The notes beneath the pieces were generated by a model. It made no database searches. It was not told the origin of the DNA and worked only from the letters and a program-made list of their open reading frames with translations. 64,000 bases of DNA. Source: Aureimonas frigidaquae (GTDB lineage: Bacteria; Pseudomonadota; Alphaproteobacteria; Rhizobiales; Rhizobiaceae). The stretch covers positions 186,001-250,000 of the forward strand of contig NZ_BBWR01000002.1 of assembly GCF_001463905.1 (NCBI RefSeq). The letters run 5' to 3'. The translations under genes and the position numbers were made by a program. Position 1 is the first letter of the stretch. Each line of letters starts with the position of its first letter. This document shows, piece after piece, positions 52,393 to 60,172 of the stretch.

Positions 52393-53733
52393 TCAGGGCG
52401 TCGCATCGGCGGCCGAGAGCGCGTGGCGGCGCATCTTCAGGTAGAGTGTCTTGCGGGAAATGCCGAGCATGGCGGCGGTTTCGCCGATCCGCCCGCTATT
52501 GCGCGCAAGGGCATCGGCGATGAGCGTGGCTTCGAACCTGTCCATCTGGACGTCGAGCCGCCGATCGTCGCCGAAGTCGACGGCAACCGGCATATCGGGA
52601 ACATCTTCGAGCCCCAGGCAGAAACGCTCGGCCACGTTGCGCAGCTCTCGCACATTGCCCGGCCAGTCCCGGCCTTCGAGGTCCCGCGCCAAGGCTGCGG
52701 GGATGGACGGTGGGGCGATCCCCTCCCGCAGCGCAGCCAGGCGCAGGAAGTGCTCGAACAGCGGCAGGATATCGTCGCGGCGCTGGGCCAGAGGCGGCAA
52801 TTCGATCCGCGCGATATCCAGCCGGAAGGCCAGATCGGCCCGGAACCGCCCCTCGGCCGCCAGCGCGTGCAGATCGGCCTTGGTGGCTGCGATGACCCGT
52901 ATGTCGACCGGGCGCTCGGCATTGGAGCCGAGCCGGACGATCCGCCGTTCCTGCAGAACCCGCAGCATGCGGACCTGCGCCACGAGGGGCATGGATTCGA
53001 TCTCGTCCAGGAAGAGCGTGCCGCCGGACGCATATTCGACCTGGCCGATGCGCCGCTCATTGGCATTGGTGAAGGCCCCGGCCTCGTGCCCGAACAGCTC
53101 CGCCTCGATCATGCTTTCGGGGATGGCGCCGCAATTGATCGCCACGAACCGCCCCTTGCGGTTCCCGAAATCGTGGAGCGCACGCGCGACCACTTCCTTG
53201 CCGGTGCCCGTCTGTCCATGAACGAGCACGTCCGCGCTGGCCGCGGCCACCCGTTCCAGGCGCTGGCGCAGAGCCTGCATCTGCCGGCTGTCGCCGATGA
53301 GGCGCGTCGCCCAGGTCGCGCCATCCTTGGCCTGACGCAGGTGCCGGTTCTCCAGCACCAGCCGGCGATAATCGAGCGCCCGGCGGGAGGTCTCGATCAG
53401 ATGCACCGGGTCGGCGGGCTTTTCCAAGAAGTCCCAGACACCCTTGCGCATGGCCTCGACGGCCATGGGGATATCCCCGTGGCCGGTCATCAGGATCACG
53501 GGGAGTTCCGGGTCGAGGGTCCGCACCGCCGCCGCCAGGTCCATCCCGCTCATGCCCGGCATGCGGACATCCGACAGGACGATCGCATCGCAGGACGGGC
53601 CGAGCGTCGCCAGCGCCTTTGCCCCATCCGCAAAGGCGCTCACCTCCAGTCCCTCGATCTCCAGAACCTCGCGCCATGCGTCGAGAACGCTGACATCGTC
53701 GTCCACCATGACGACCCTGCCGCAGGCGGTCAT
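52393..53733 (-). CDS. Sigma-54-dependent response regulator (DctD/PgtA-like)
   Basis: 446 residues: receiver domain (MVDDD at 10-14, phosphoacceptor D55 in VLSDVRMPG, K105 in EKP), AAA+ domain (Walker A GQTGTGKE 173-180, Walker B GGTLFLDEIE 237-246, WPGNVRELRN) and a Fis-type HTH (IGETAAMLGISRKTLYLKMRR). The sigma-54 contact loop reads GAFTNA (219-224) instead of GAFTGA. Start overlaps the kinase stop (ATGA). It very probably activates the sigma-54 promoter at 52285-52300 through the repeats that directly follow its own stop codon. Confidence 0.92.
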   Translation of the reverse strand: MTACGRVVMVDDDVSVLDAWREVLEIEGLEVSAFADGAKALATLGPSCDAIVLSDVRMPGMSGMDLAAAVRTLDPELPVILMTGHGDIPMAVEAMRKGVWDFLEKPADPVHLIETSRRALDYRRLVLENRHLRQAKDGATWATRLIGDSRQMQALRQRLERVAAASADVLVHGQTGTGKEVVARALHDFGNRKGRFVAINCGAIPESMIEAELFGHEAGAFTNANERRIGQVEYASGGTLFLDEIESMPLVAQVRMLRVLQERRIVRLGSNAERPVDIRVIAATKADLHALAAEGRFRADLAFRLDIARIELPPLAQRRDDILPLFEHFLRLAALREGIAPPSIPAALARDLEGRDWPGNVRELRNVAERFCLGLEDVPDMPVAVDFGDDRRLDVQMDRFEATLIADALARNSGRIGETAAMLGISRKTLYLKMRRHALSAADATP

Positions 53734-55628
53734 GGCGCGATCTTCAGTCGAATGCGCATGATGGTTCCCCTTGGATCGCTGCGCGCGATCTGGAGAAGCC
53801 CTCCGAAATCGCGCATGATGTTGAAGCTGATAGAGAGGCCGAGCCCGAGCCCCGCCCCCGGCGCCTTGGTCGTGTAGAAGGGGTCGAAGATACGATCCCA
53901 TGTCTGCGGTGCCATGCCGGGCCCCGTATCGCCCACGCTCAGGCTCGCCGTCATCCCCTCTCTTGCGAGGGCGATGGTGACGAGCCGGTGCTCGCGCTCC
54001 TTCACCGCATCGAGCGCGTTGGTCAACAGGTTGACGATCACCTGTTCCAGCCGCACCGCCTCCGCCAGCACCTGAATGGACGGCGCGTCCGGCAGATCGA
54101 GATGAAGCTGCACCCGCTCACTGTCGAACCGATGGTCGACGAGCGCGACGGCATCCCGCGCAACGCAGATCAGGTCCACTACGGCAAGCTCGGCCATGGG
54201 CCGGCGTGCAAAGCGCCGGATATGCGCGATCTGCCCGGACATGCGCCCCACCAGCCCTTCCAGCTTGGCGATGTTGGTTCGGGCCTTGGCGTGATCCCCC
54301 AACTCCGTCAGGCGGCCGACACTGTGCAGATGGGCGCGCATGGCGGCGAGCGGCTGGTTCAATTCGTGCCCGATCCCGGCCGCCATCTGCCCGAGCGCGG
54401 CCAGTTTGGCGGCCTGGATGAGTTCGGCCTGCGCCAGGCTGAGCAAGTCCAGCGCATACGAAAGATCGTCCAGCTCGTCGCGGCCGCGGCCTGGCGTGCC
54501 GGCGCCGGACTCACCCAGCGTGCCGGCCTTGGCGCCGAGGGCGCGGATCCGCTGCACGAGGTTCGCCCCGACATAGTAATGTCCGATGGCCATGGCGGAC
54601 AGGACGGCCGCCATGGCGATCAGCACCATTGCCCAGCGGCCCGAGCCAAGGATCGCGCCGGCCTGATCGACCGTCGCGCCGGCCCGCCGCTCGACGCCGG
54701 ACACGGCGCGCTCCACCGCCGCGCTCAACGCGGCGACGATCCGGCCGTTTTCCGCCGCCAGCGCATCCAGCCGCGCGGTTTCCAGAAGTTCGGTCCGCTT
54801 GACGTTGGCGATGCCGGACAGGGAGTCGGCCAGAGCGGCGATGCCATCGCCCAACTGGCGCGCCGTCTGCGCATCGGGCCAATCGCCCAGCGCCGTCGTC
54901 TGCCGCAGGAGTTCGTCCCGGCTGTCGCTCAGGAAGGCTTCCGCCTCCTGCAGCTCCTCCGGCGACCGCGCGCTCACCACGCGTGACAGGAGCCCGGTGG
55001 ACAGGTTCGCCTCCGCCATCATGGACAGGAGCGCCTCGTTGCGGGACTGCTCCACCTGCGCTTCTGCCGAGCGGCCGTCCCGCAGGGCAATGCCGATGTT
55101 GAAGCGAATGTCGTCGACGAGCGGTCCGACCTCGTCGATCAGGTCGGCCTGCATCCAGCGCAGCTGCTCCAGGTCCGACTGCATGACCTCCTGCAGGGTG
55201 AAGCGCTTGCCGGCGGCGATGTCGATCGCGCCGAGCGTTTCACGGGCCCGCTCGGACGAGCCGGCCGGGAACACGCCGTCGAGGGCGCCGCCCATGGCAT
55301 TGCGCAGCTCCTCCATCTGTTGCAGCGCCTGCACATAGACGCTCCGCCGCGTGCCGTAATCCGACCGGTCCGCCGCGCGCGTCAGCGACGCCGCCGCGCC
55401 GGCCAGGTCCGAGCCGGCGGCCGACAGCCGCGCCGTGAAGGCAAGCTGCGGAACCTGGCTTGACACGAAACCGCGCAGATCGTTCTCGACCCTTTGGAAC
55501 ACCAGCCACCCGACCAGACAGGCGGAAATGGCAAGTCCCACGATGCAGACGAAGCCGAGGGTCAGCCGCCCGCCAATGCCGATCCGCCACCGGCGGCCGC
55601 CCCCGGGCTGCGGCAGCGCGACGCTCAT
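53730..55628 (-). CDS. Sensor histidine kinase (PgtB/DctB-like)
   Basis: 632 residues. Membrane segments at about 21-44 and 332-352 flank a long helical periplasmic domain of nearly 290 residues, followed by HisKA with H421 (AAGIGHELNQPL) and HATPase boxes N533/N537 (NLLTNALDA), GDTGPGM and GLGLGLSI. The NtrB/DctB-like H-box fits a sigma-54 regulator partner. The periplasmic domain could contact the binding protein encoded immediately upstream, with which it is coupled by an ATGA overlap, as in Salmonella PgtB/PgtC. Confidence 0.9.
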   Translation of the reverse strand: MSVALPQPGGGRRWRIGIGGRLTLGFVCIVGLAISACLVGWLVFQRVENDLRGFVSSQVPQLAFTARLSAAGSDLAGAAASLTRAADRSDYGTRRSVYVQALQQMEELRNAMGGALDGVFPAGSSERARETLGAIDIAAGKRFTLQEVMQSDLEQLRWMQADLIDEVGPLVDDIRFNIGIALRDGRSAEAQVEQSRNEALLSMMAEANLSTGLLSRVVSARSPEELQEAEAFLSDSRDELLRQTTALGDWPDAQTARQLGDGIAALADSLSGIANVKRTELLETARLDALAAENGRIVAALSAAVERAVSGVERRAGATVDQAGAILGSGRWAMVLIAMAAVLSAMAIGHYYVGANLVQRIRALGAKAGTLGESGAGTPGRGRDELDDLSYALDLLSLAQAELIQAAKLAALGQMAAGIGHELNQPLAAMRAHLHSVGRLTELGDHAKARTNIAKLEGLVGRMSGQIAHIRRFARRPMAELAVVDLICVARDAVALVDHRFDSERVQLHLDLPDAPSIQVLAEAVRLEQVIVNLLTNALDAVKEREHRLVTIALAREGMTASLSVGDTGPGMAPQTWDRIFDPFYTTKAPGAGLGLGLSISFNIMRDFGGLLQIARSDPRGTIMRIRLKIAP

Positions 55629-56878
55629 GGCCGGGCCCCTGGCGCCTGCAAGAGGCGTTCGGCCTCTCCCATCTGCCCCTCGAGGCGCCGCCGCAACTGC
55701 TCCACCAAGGCATTCTGGCTCGCGCTGCGGGCGATGGCGGGCTGCCAGACCTCGTGCTTGTCGGAAAGGATCAGCGCCTCGGCCTGCGAAAGGGCCGGCT
55801 CCTCGATCAAAGCACGCGCAGCATCGGCGCGTGCATCCGGCCGCAGGGCATCCAGATCACGCCAGATACGGGACAGGGCCCGGCGGCGGCGCACGACCTG
55901 CTCCTCGAACAGGAGGTTCACCAACTCGTAGCGGCGCGCCGACAGGGCAGCATCGAAGCCGGGCCCCTGCAAGCCTGGCGTGAGAGACTGGTTCAGGGCC
56001 GGGTGAACGGGTGTGCGGGCGATGGCGGAACTCGTCAGGAGACGCTGCCCCTCGAGCGACAGGACGAAGGTCAGGAAGCGAGCGGCATCGTCCGGATGGG
56101 CGCTGCGGGCCAGGATGCCGATGCTGGCCGGGACGACGAGCTCGGGCTCAAGGGGCTTGAAATGCGGGATGGAGACGGCATCGCGCGGCAAGTCGGCCAG
56201 GAAATCGATGGACAGGCCGATTGCGAAGCGGCGCTGCGCCACGCCGGACGCGACCCCGAAGCTGCGCGCCGTTACCGTGGACAAGTTGCCTCCCAGCCGG
56301 GACAGGATCGCCCAGCCACGATCCCACCCGTAATGCTGCAGGATGCGTTCGATCATCAGATGCGTCGTGCCGGAGCGTACCGGCGTGGCCATGCCGATCT
56401 GGCCGGCATAGCCGCGCTCCAGAAGATCGGTCCAACGCGCCGGCACCTGCAGCCCCGCTTTCTGCAGGGCGATCGGATCGTAGACGACACCGTAGCGCGC
56501 CAGGGAGAAGCCGCGAAAATACCCGTCCGGATCATCGACGGGATATCCGCCCGGCGCGCGCAGCCCGGTGGCCTCCACGCTCAGGCGGCGCAGCGCGCCA
56601 AGCGCCTTGAGCCGCTCGAAGGCGTCCGGGGAGGAAGCCCAGAACAGATCGGCCGGCGCCTGCGTGCGCTCCATGACGAAGCGCAGCCCGCTGGCCGTGT
56701 TGCGATGGATGAAGTTCAGGCGGATCTCCGGGTTGCGCGCCTCGAAGCTTGCCCGGAACGGTTCGGTAAAGGTGGCTGGATAGGAGGTGACCACCGACAG
56801 CGTCTGCGCCAAAGCGGGCATGGCGTATATCAGCCAGCACAGGAGCGGCAGGACAAGCCGCAGGCATCGACCCGGCAT
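55625..56878 (-). CDS. Sensory periplasmic binding protein, PgtC-like (COG1840)
   Basis: 417 residues, signal peptide ends near PALAQ (residue 25). COG1840 core with TSYPATFTEPFRASFEARNPE, ADLFWASSPDAFERLK, VRSGTTHLMIERIL, LGGNLSTVTARSFGV and GLSIDFLA, all closely mirroring the transport receptor at 50919-52235, including a helical C-terminal tail. Encoded first in a coupled set with the kinase and regulator and away from permease genes, so its role is probably signal detection rather than transport. GGGGGGAG sits 7 bp before the ATG. Confidence 0.85.
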   Translation of the reverse strand: MPGRCLRLVLPLLCWLIYAMPALAQTLSVVTSYPATFTEPFRASFEARNPEIRLNFIHRNTASGLRFVMERTQAPADLFWASSPDAFERLKALGALRRLSVEATGLRAPGGYPVDDPDGYFRGFSLARYGVVYDPIALQKAGLQVPARWTDLLERGYAGQIGMATPVRSGTTHLMIERILQHYGWDRGWAILSRLGGNLSTVTARSFGVASGVAQRRFAIGLSIDFLADLPRDAVSIPHFKPLEPELVVPASIGILARSAHPDDAARFLTFVLSLEGQRLLTSSAIARTPVHPALNQSLTPGLQGPGFDAALSARRYELVNLLFEEQVVRRRRALSRIWRDLDALRPDARADAARALIEEPALSQAEALILSDKHEVWQPAIARSASQNALVEQLRRRLEGQMGEAERLLQAPGARP

Positions 56879-56993
56879 GATGATGCTCCCCCCGTCTGCA
56901 AGACGCCCCCGAACCTTTGATAGGCGCTCGAACCCACCGGTTCAATTCCGATCCGTTCCTCCCTCTGTCCGCACGCTCGGGATCGAAGCTCTT

Positions 56994-59381
56994 TCAGCGC
57001 CCCGTCACGACGGCCTGGAACCACCCGTCCAGAAAGCGGCTGCGCTTCAGACGGTCGAGGTAGACGAGGAGTTCCGGGCCGAGGCTGACGCGCTGCGTTG
57101 CCGGTATGCCGGCAGGCTGTACCGGTAGGATACCGGCCGCTTCCAGGCTGGCCCGGCCGGCAGGGGTCAGCAAAAAGCGCAGGATGCGCTCGGCGGCCTC
57201 GGCATGCCTGGCCGTCCTGGGAATGAGCGCCGTGATGGGAAGCTGCACGACGTCATCCTCCGGCATCAGGATGGTCACGGTCCGGGAATGGTTCATGGCC
57301 GCCCGCGCCTGCGACAGGGGAACATTGTAGGCGATGTCGATCCTGCCATCCTGCAAATCCTGCAGAAGATCGGACACGGTCTCGTAGATCCGCGCCTCTG
57401 CCAGCCCGAAAGCACTCGCGGTGCGCAGATACAATCCGCTGCGCAAGGCATCCTGCGCCGCCGTCGCGTAAGCGACCGCATCGATGCCGATATTGACGAG
57501 GCCGACCCGGCGCCGGAAGCGCCCCCCGTCATCCTCCAGAAGGGTGGCGAGGTCCGCCCGGCGCCGGGGAAACTCCGGCTGCCGGAACGCCGCGTTGCGG
57601 TAAAGGATGACCGCCGGGTCATAGCCGAGCGTGAAGACTTCCGAGCGCCAGTGACCGGCCCAGGCGTTGGCCGCCGTGAAAGCGCTCTGGTGCGCGAAAC
57701 CCTCATTGGCGAGCATGACCATCAGGTCCGGCGTCGGGAGGATCAGAAGATCGACCGGCAGCTCGCCCCGCGCCGCGATCTGTGCCACGGCCTGGCTGGG
57801 AAGCGCCTGTGTGTAGGTGGGGTGAAGATCGGGGTAGACCGCGCCGATGGCCGCCAGCACCGCTCCCATGCGTTCCGTCGGCATGGAGCCCACCAGGGAC
57901 AGCTGAGACGCCGGATCGGCCGCAGCATCCGGCGTGTTCGCTGCCGTTCCGGCCAGCGCCGCAAGCCATGCCAGGGCGATAAGACTGGCGCGGCCCCGGC
58001 TGGCTGGCGTGTCGTGCGCGAGCGGCAGCGCCACCTCCACCGTCAGGCCGCCGCCTGGCCTGTCCAGAAGCCGGATGCGCCCGGCGAAGGATGCCGCCAC
58101 CGAGCGCGCAATGGCGAGCCCGAGCCCGGAACCGGATGCCTCGGTGCGCCCGCGCACGAAACGTCCGAACACCGCCCGCTTGTCCGCATCCGCAATGCCC
58201 TGTCCGCGATCCTCCACCAGGAGAAGGGCCTGTCCGTTCCGGCGCATGAGGCGGATGTCGACGGCGCCGTCCGTATGGACCAGGGCATTCTCGATGAGAT
58301 TGCGGATCATTTCCCGCAAGGCGATCGGCTCGGCATGGACGGGTACCGCGTCGCGCGCAAGCTCCAGGCTCAGCCGCGATGCGCCGCCAGGCTGGTCATG
58401 CTCGAGATTCAGGCGGGTGGTTGTTTCCGCGATCACGCCGCGCAGATCGAGCGTCTCGCGCGCGCCCGATCGCAGGCTGTGGAAGGTCGTGGCATCGGCC
58501 AGGAGCTGGTTCGCCAGATTGCTGGCGCTCACCGCGTTGAGGTGGATCCTGCGCAGGCGATCGATCGCCTTGGGCGCGGTGGCTTCGTCCAGCGCCACCT
58601 CGGACTGCGCGCGCATCGCCATCAAGGGTGTGCGAAGCTGGTGGGCCGCATCCGCGGTGAAGGCCCGCATCGTGGACAGTGTGGCGTCCAGGCGCTCCAT
58701 GAAATCGTTGAGAGCCGATACGAGGGAAGAGACTTCACGCGGCACCGGCCCCGCTATGGGCGCAAGGTCGGCCGCCCCCCGCTCGGTCAGGTCGCGCTCC
58801 ACGGCACGCAGTGGCAGGAAGGCGGAGCGCACGGCAAACAGGATCAGGACGAAGGCGCAGAGCGACACGCCGGCAACCGGCCAGACGGCGTTCAGCGTCA
58901 GGCGCCAGCTCAGCTCCGAGCGCGCCTCGCGCGTTTCGCCCAGGAGAATCTGCACCCAGCCCCCGCCCGGCCATTCGGAGGTAAAGCGCGAAACCGTGGC
59001 GATGCGGACGGGCTCCTCGCGGTAGACGCTGTCGACGAAGCGGGTTTCCAGCCCCTCCCCGCCCACGACCTCCAGCCCCAGGATCGGCGAGCCGGTCACC
59101 AGCGATCCGTCAGGCGCGAGAATGCGATAGAAGACGCGGTTCAGCCGCGACGTGCCGAGGATGGCGAAGGCCGAATGCGGCAGATCCACCAGGACTTCGC
59201 CATTCTCGATTTCGATCGTGTCGGCGATGGTCAAGGCGGCGGCGCCCAGGACGCGATCGAACGCCTCGTCGGCGGCATTTTGTGTGTAAAACCGCACGGC
59301 CAGGAACATCAAAAGGCCGATCATCGTCAGCAGCGCGGCGCCGCTGACGAGAATGCGCCGCTGGATCGAATAGCGCATCAT
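56994..59381 (-). CDS. Histidine kinase fused to a C-terminal periplasmic binding-protein domain
   Basis: 795 residues in one open frame. Residues 9-30 and about 164-186 are membrane segments flanking a small periplasmic TctE-type sensor domain; HAMP-like region near 187-240; H-box AFTADAAHQLRTPL with H247; N361/N365; DRGQGI 391-396; GSGLGLAI 417-424. The kinase core ends near residue 453. A third hydrophobic segment (about 466-484, SLIALAWLAALAGTAANT) leads into a roughly 310-residue COG1840-like binding domain (VDLLILPTPDLMVMLANEGF; SEVFTLGYDPAVILYRN). No start codon occurs in frame just before that segment, so the binding domain cannot be a separate gene with its own leader. ATGA overlap with the response-regulator gene. 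Confidence 0.88.
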   Translation of the reverse strand: MMRYSIQRRILVSGAALLTMIGLLMFLAVRFYTQNAADEAFDRVLGAAALTIADTIEIENGEVLVDLPHSAFAILGTSRLNRVFYRILAPDGSLVTGSPILGLEVVGGEGLETRFVDSVYREEPVRIATVSRFTSEWPGGGWVQILLGETREARSELSWRLTLNAVWPVAGVSLCAFVLILFAVRSAFLPLRAVERDLTERGAADLAPIAGPVPREVSSLVSALNDFMERLDATLSTMRAFTADAAHQLRTPLMAMRAQSEVALDEATAPKAIDRLRRIHLNAVSASNLANQLLADATTFHSLRSGARETLDLRGVIAETTTRLNLEHDQPGGASRLSLELARDAVPVHAEPIALREMIRNLIENALVHTDGAVDIRLMRRNGQALLLVEDRGQGIADADKRAVFGRFVRGRTEASGSGLGLAIARSVAASFAGRIRLLDRPGGGLTVEVALPLAHDTPASRGRASLIALAWLAALAGTAANTPDAAADPASQLSLVGSMPTERMGAVLAAIGAVYPDLHPTYTQALPSQAVAQIAARGELPVDLLILPTPDLMVMLANEGFAHQSAFTAANAWAGHWRSEVFTLGYDPAVILYRNAAFRQPEFPRRRADLATLLEDDGGRFRRRVGLVNIGIDAVAYATAAQDALRSGLYLRTASAFGLAEARIYETVSDLLQDLQDGRIDIAYNVPLSQARAAMNHSRTVTILMPEDDVVQLPITALIPRTARHAEAAERILRFLLTPAGRASLEAAGILPVQPAGIPATQRVSLGPELLVYLDRLKRSRFLDGWFQAVVTGR

Positions 59382-60061
59382 CCCGTCGGCCGCGCCGGCG
59401 CACTGCCAAGACTGTATCCTGCATTGCGCTGGGTTGCGATCTCCAGGCCACTCCCTGCCAGCTTGCGCCGCAGGCGGGAAATGAGAAGCTCGATCGCATT
59501 TGGCGATCCGGCATCGTCGTGGCGGAACAGGCGGTTGACCAGTTCCTCCTTGCCGACGACCTTGCCGAACCGGCTGGCCAGGATCTCGAGCGTCTCGAAC
59601 TCGCGCTTGCCGAGGTCTAGCGGCTGCCCGCCGATCGTGGCCGACCGGGCGTTCAGATCGAGCGCCAGGGGCCCGTGCGTCACCAGCGCGCGCGATGCGC
59701 CCATATGCCGCCGCATGACGGTCCGGATCCGGGCGATGAGCTCGCGCAGGTCGAAGGGCTTGACGAGGTAGTCGTCCGCGCCGAGCGCCAGGAGGTCCAG
59801 CTTGTCGGCAATCTGGTTGCGGGCCGTGATGACGATGACCGGCTGTTCCACCCGTTGATCCCGCATGGCACGCAGCACCTCGAAGCCATTGCGGCGCGGA
59901 AGGTTCACATCCAGGACGATGACGTCGAAACCTTGCGCCAGAGCAAGCTCCTGCCCTTCCTCGCCGTCCGTGGCCAGGGTGACCGTAAAGCCCTGCGCTT
60001 CCAGCTTGGACATGATCGCATCGGCAATATCGGTTGAATCTTCAATTAGGAGTATGCGCAT
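59378..60061 (-). CDS. OmpR-family response regulator (TctD-like)
   Basis: 227 residues: receiver with ED at 7-8, phosphoacceptor D51 (VIVLDVNLPRRNGF), T of VITA and K of VKPFD, then winged-helix Trans_reg_C domain (GQPLDLGKREFETLEILASRFGKVVGKEELVNRLF, ISRLRRKLAGSGLEIATQRNAGYSL). Cognate of the kinase-binding-protein fusion downstream. Its own upstream region, shared with the divergent PhnD-like transporter operon, carries direct repeats and a palindrome that are candidate targets. Confidence 0.92.
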   Translation of the reverse strand: MRILLIEDSTDIADAIMSKLEAQGFTVTLATDGEEGQELALAQGFDVIVLDVNLPRRNGFEVLRAMRDQRVEQPVIVITARNQIADKLDLLALGADDYLVKPFDLRELIARIRTVMRRHMGASRALVTHGPLALDLNARSATIGGQPLDLGKREFETLEILASRFGKVVGKEELVNRLFRHDDAGSPNAIELLISRLRRKLAGSGLEIATQRNAGYSLGSAPARPTG

Positions 60062-60073
60062 CGGCCATGGTTG

Positions 60074-60091
60074 CTGACAGGACTCTGACAG
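60074..60091 (-). promoter_or_regulatory. Pho-box-like direct repeat
   Basis: Minus strand CTGTCAGAGTCCTGTCAG: two CTGTCAG units with 11-bp periodicity, matching 6 of 7 bases per unit of the alphaproteobacterial PhoB box CTGTCAT-N4-CTGTCAT. TATAAA at 60102-60107 lies 10 bp away on the transporter side, a suitable -10 for the plus-strand operon, although the repeat is then in reverse orientation. PhoB or the local TctD-like regulator could bind here. Confidence 0.5.
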
Positions 60092-60119
60092 TCGATTGCC
60101 CTATAAAGCGGACCATCGT

Positions 60120-60139
60120 CAACGCGTTTAAACGCGTTG
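60120..60139. promoter_or_regulatory. Perfect 20-bp palindrome (two AACGCGTT units)
   Basis: CAACGCGTTTAAACGCGTTG is a perfect inverted repeat built from two copies of AACGCGTT (itself palindromic) spaced 10 bp apart. It lies 33 bp before the PhnD-like gene start, in the divergent region of the TctD-like regulator. Probable operator or part of the 5' leader. Confidence 0.6.
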
Positions 60140-60172
60140 CGCCAGATGCTTAGTCTTTGGGAGGAGACTTCG

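Noticed and set aside
57204-59771. Long plus-strand open frame (855 codons) opposite the kinase fusion and regulator
   Set aside because: Shadow of the minus-strand genes: high GC suppresses stops. Its translation is Arg/Gly/Gln-rich without domain motifs and it spans two well-defined genes.
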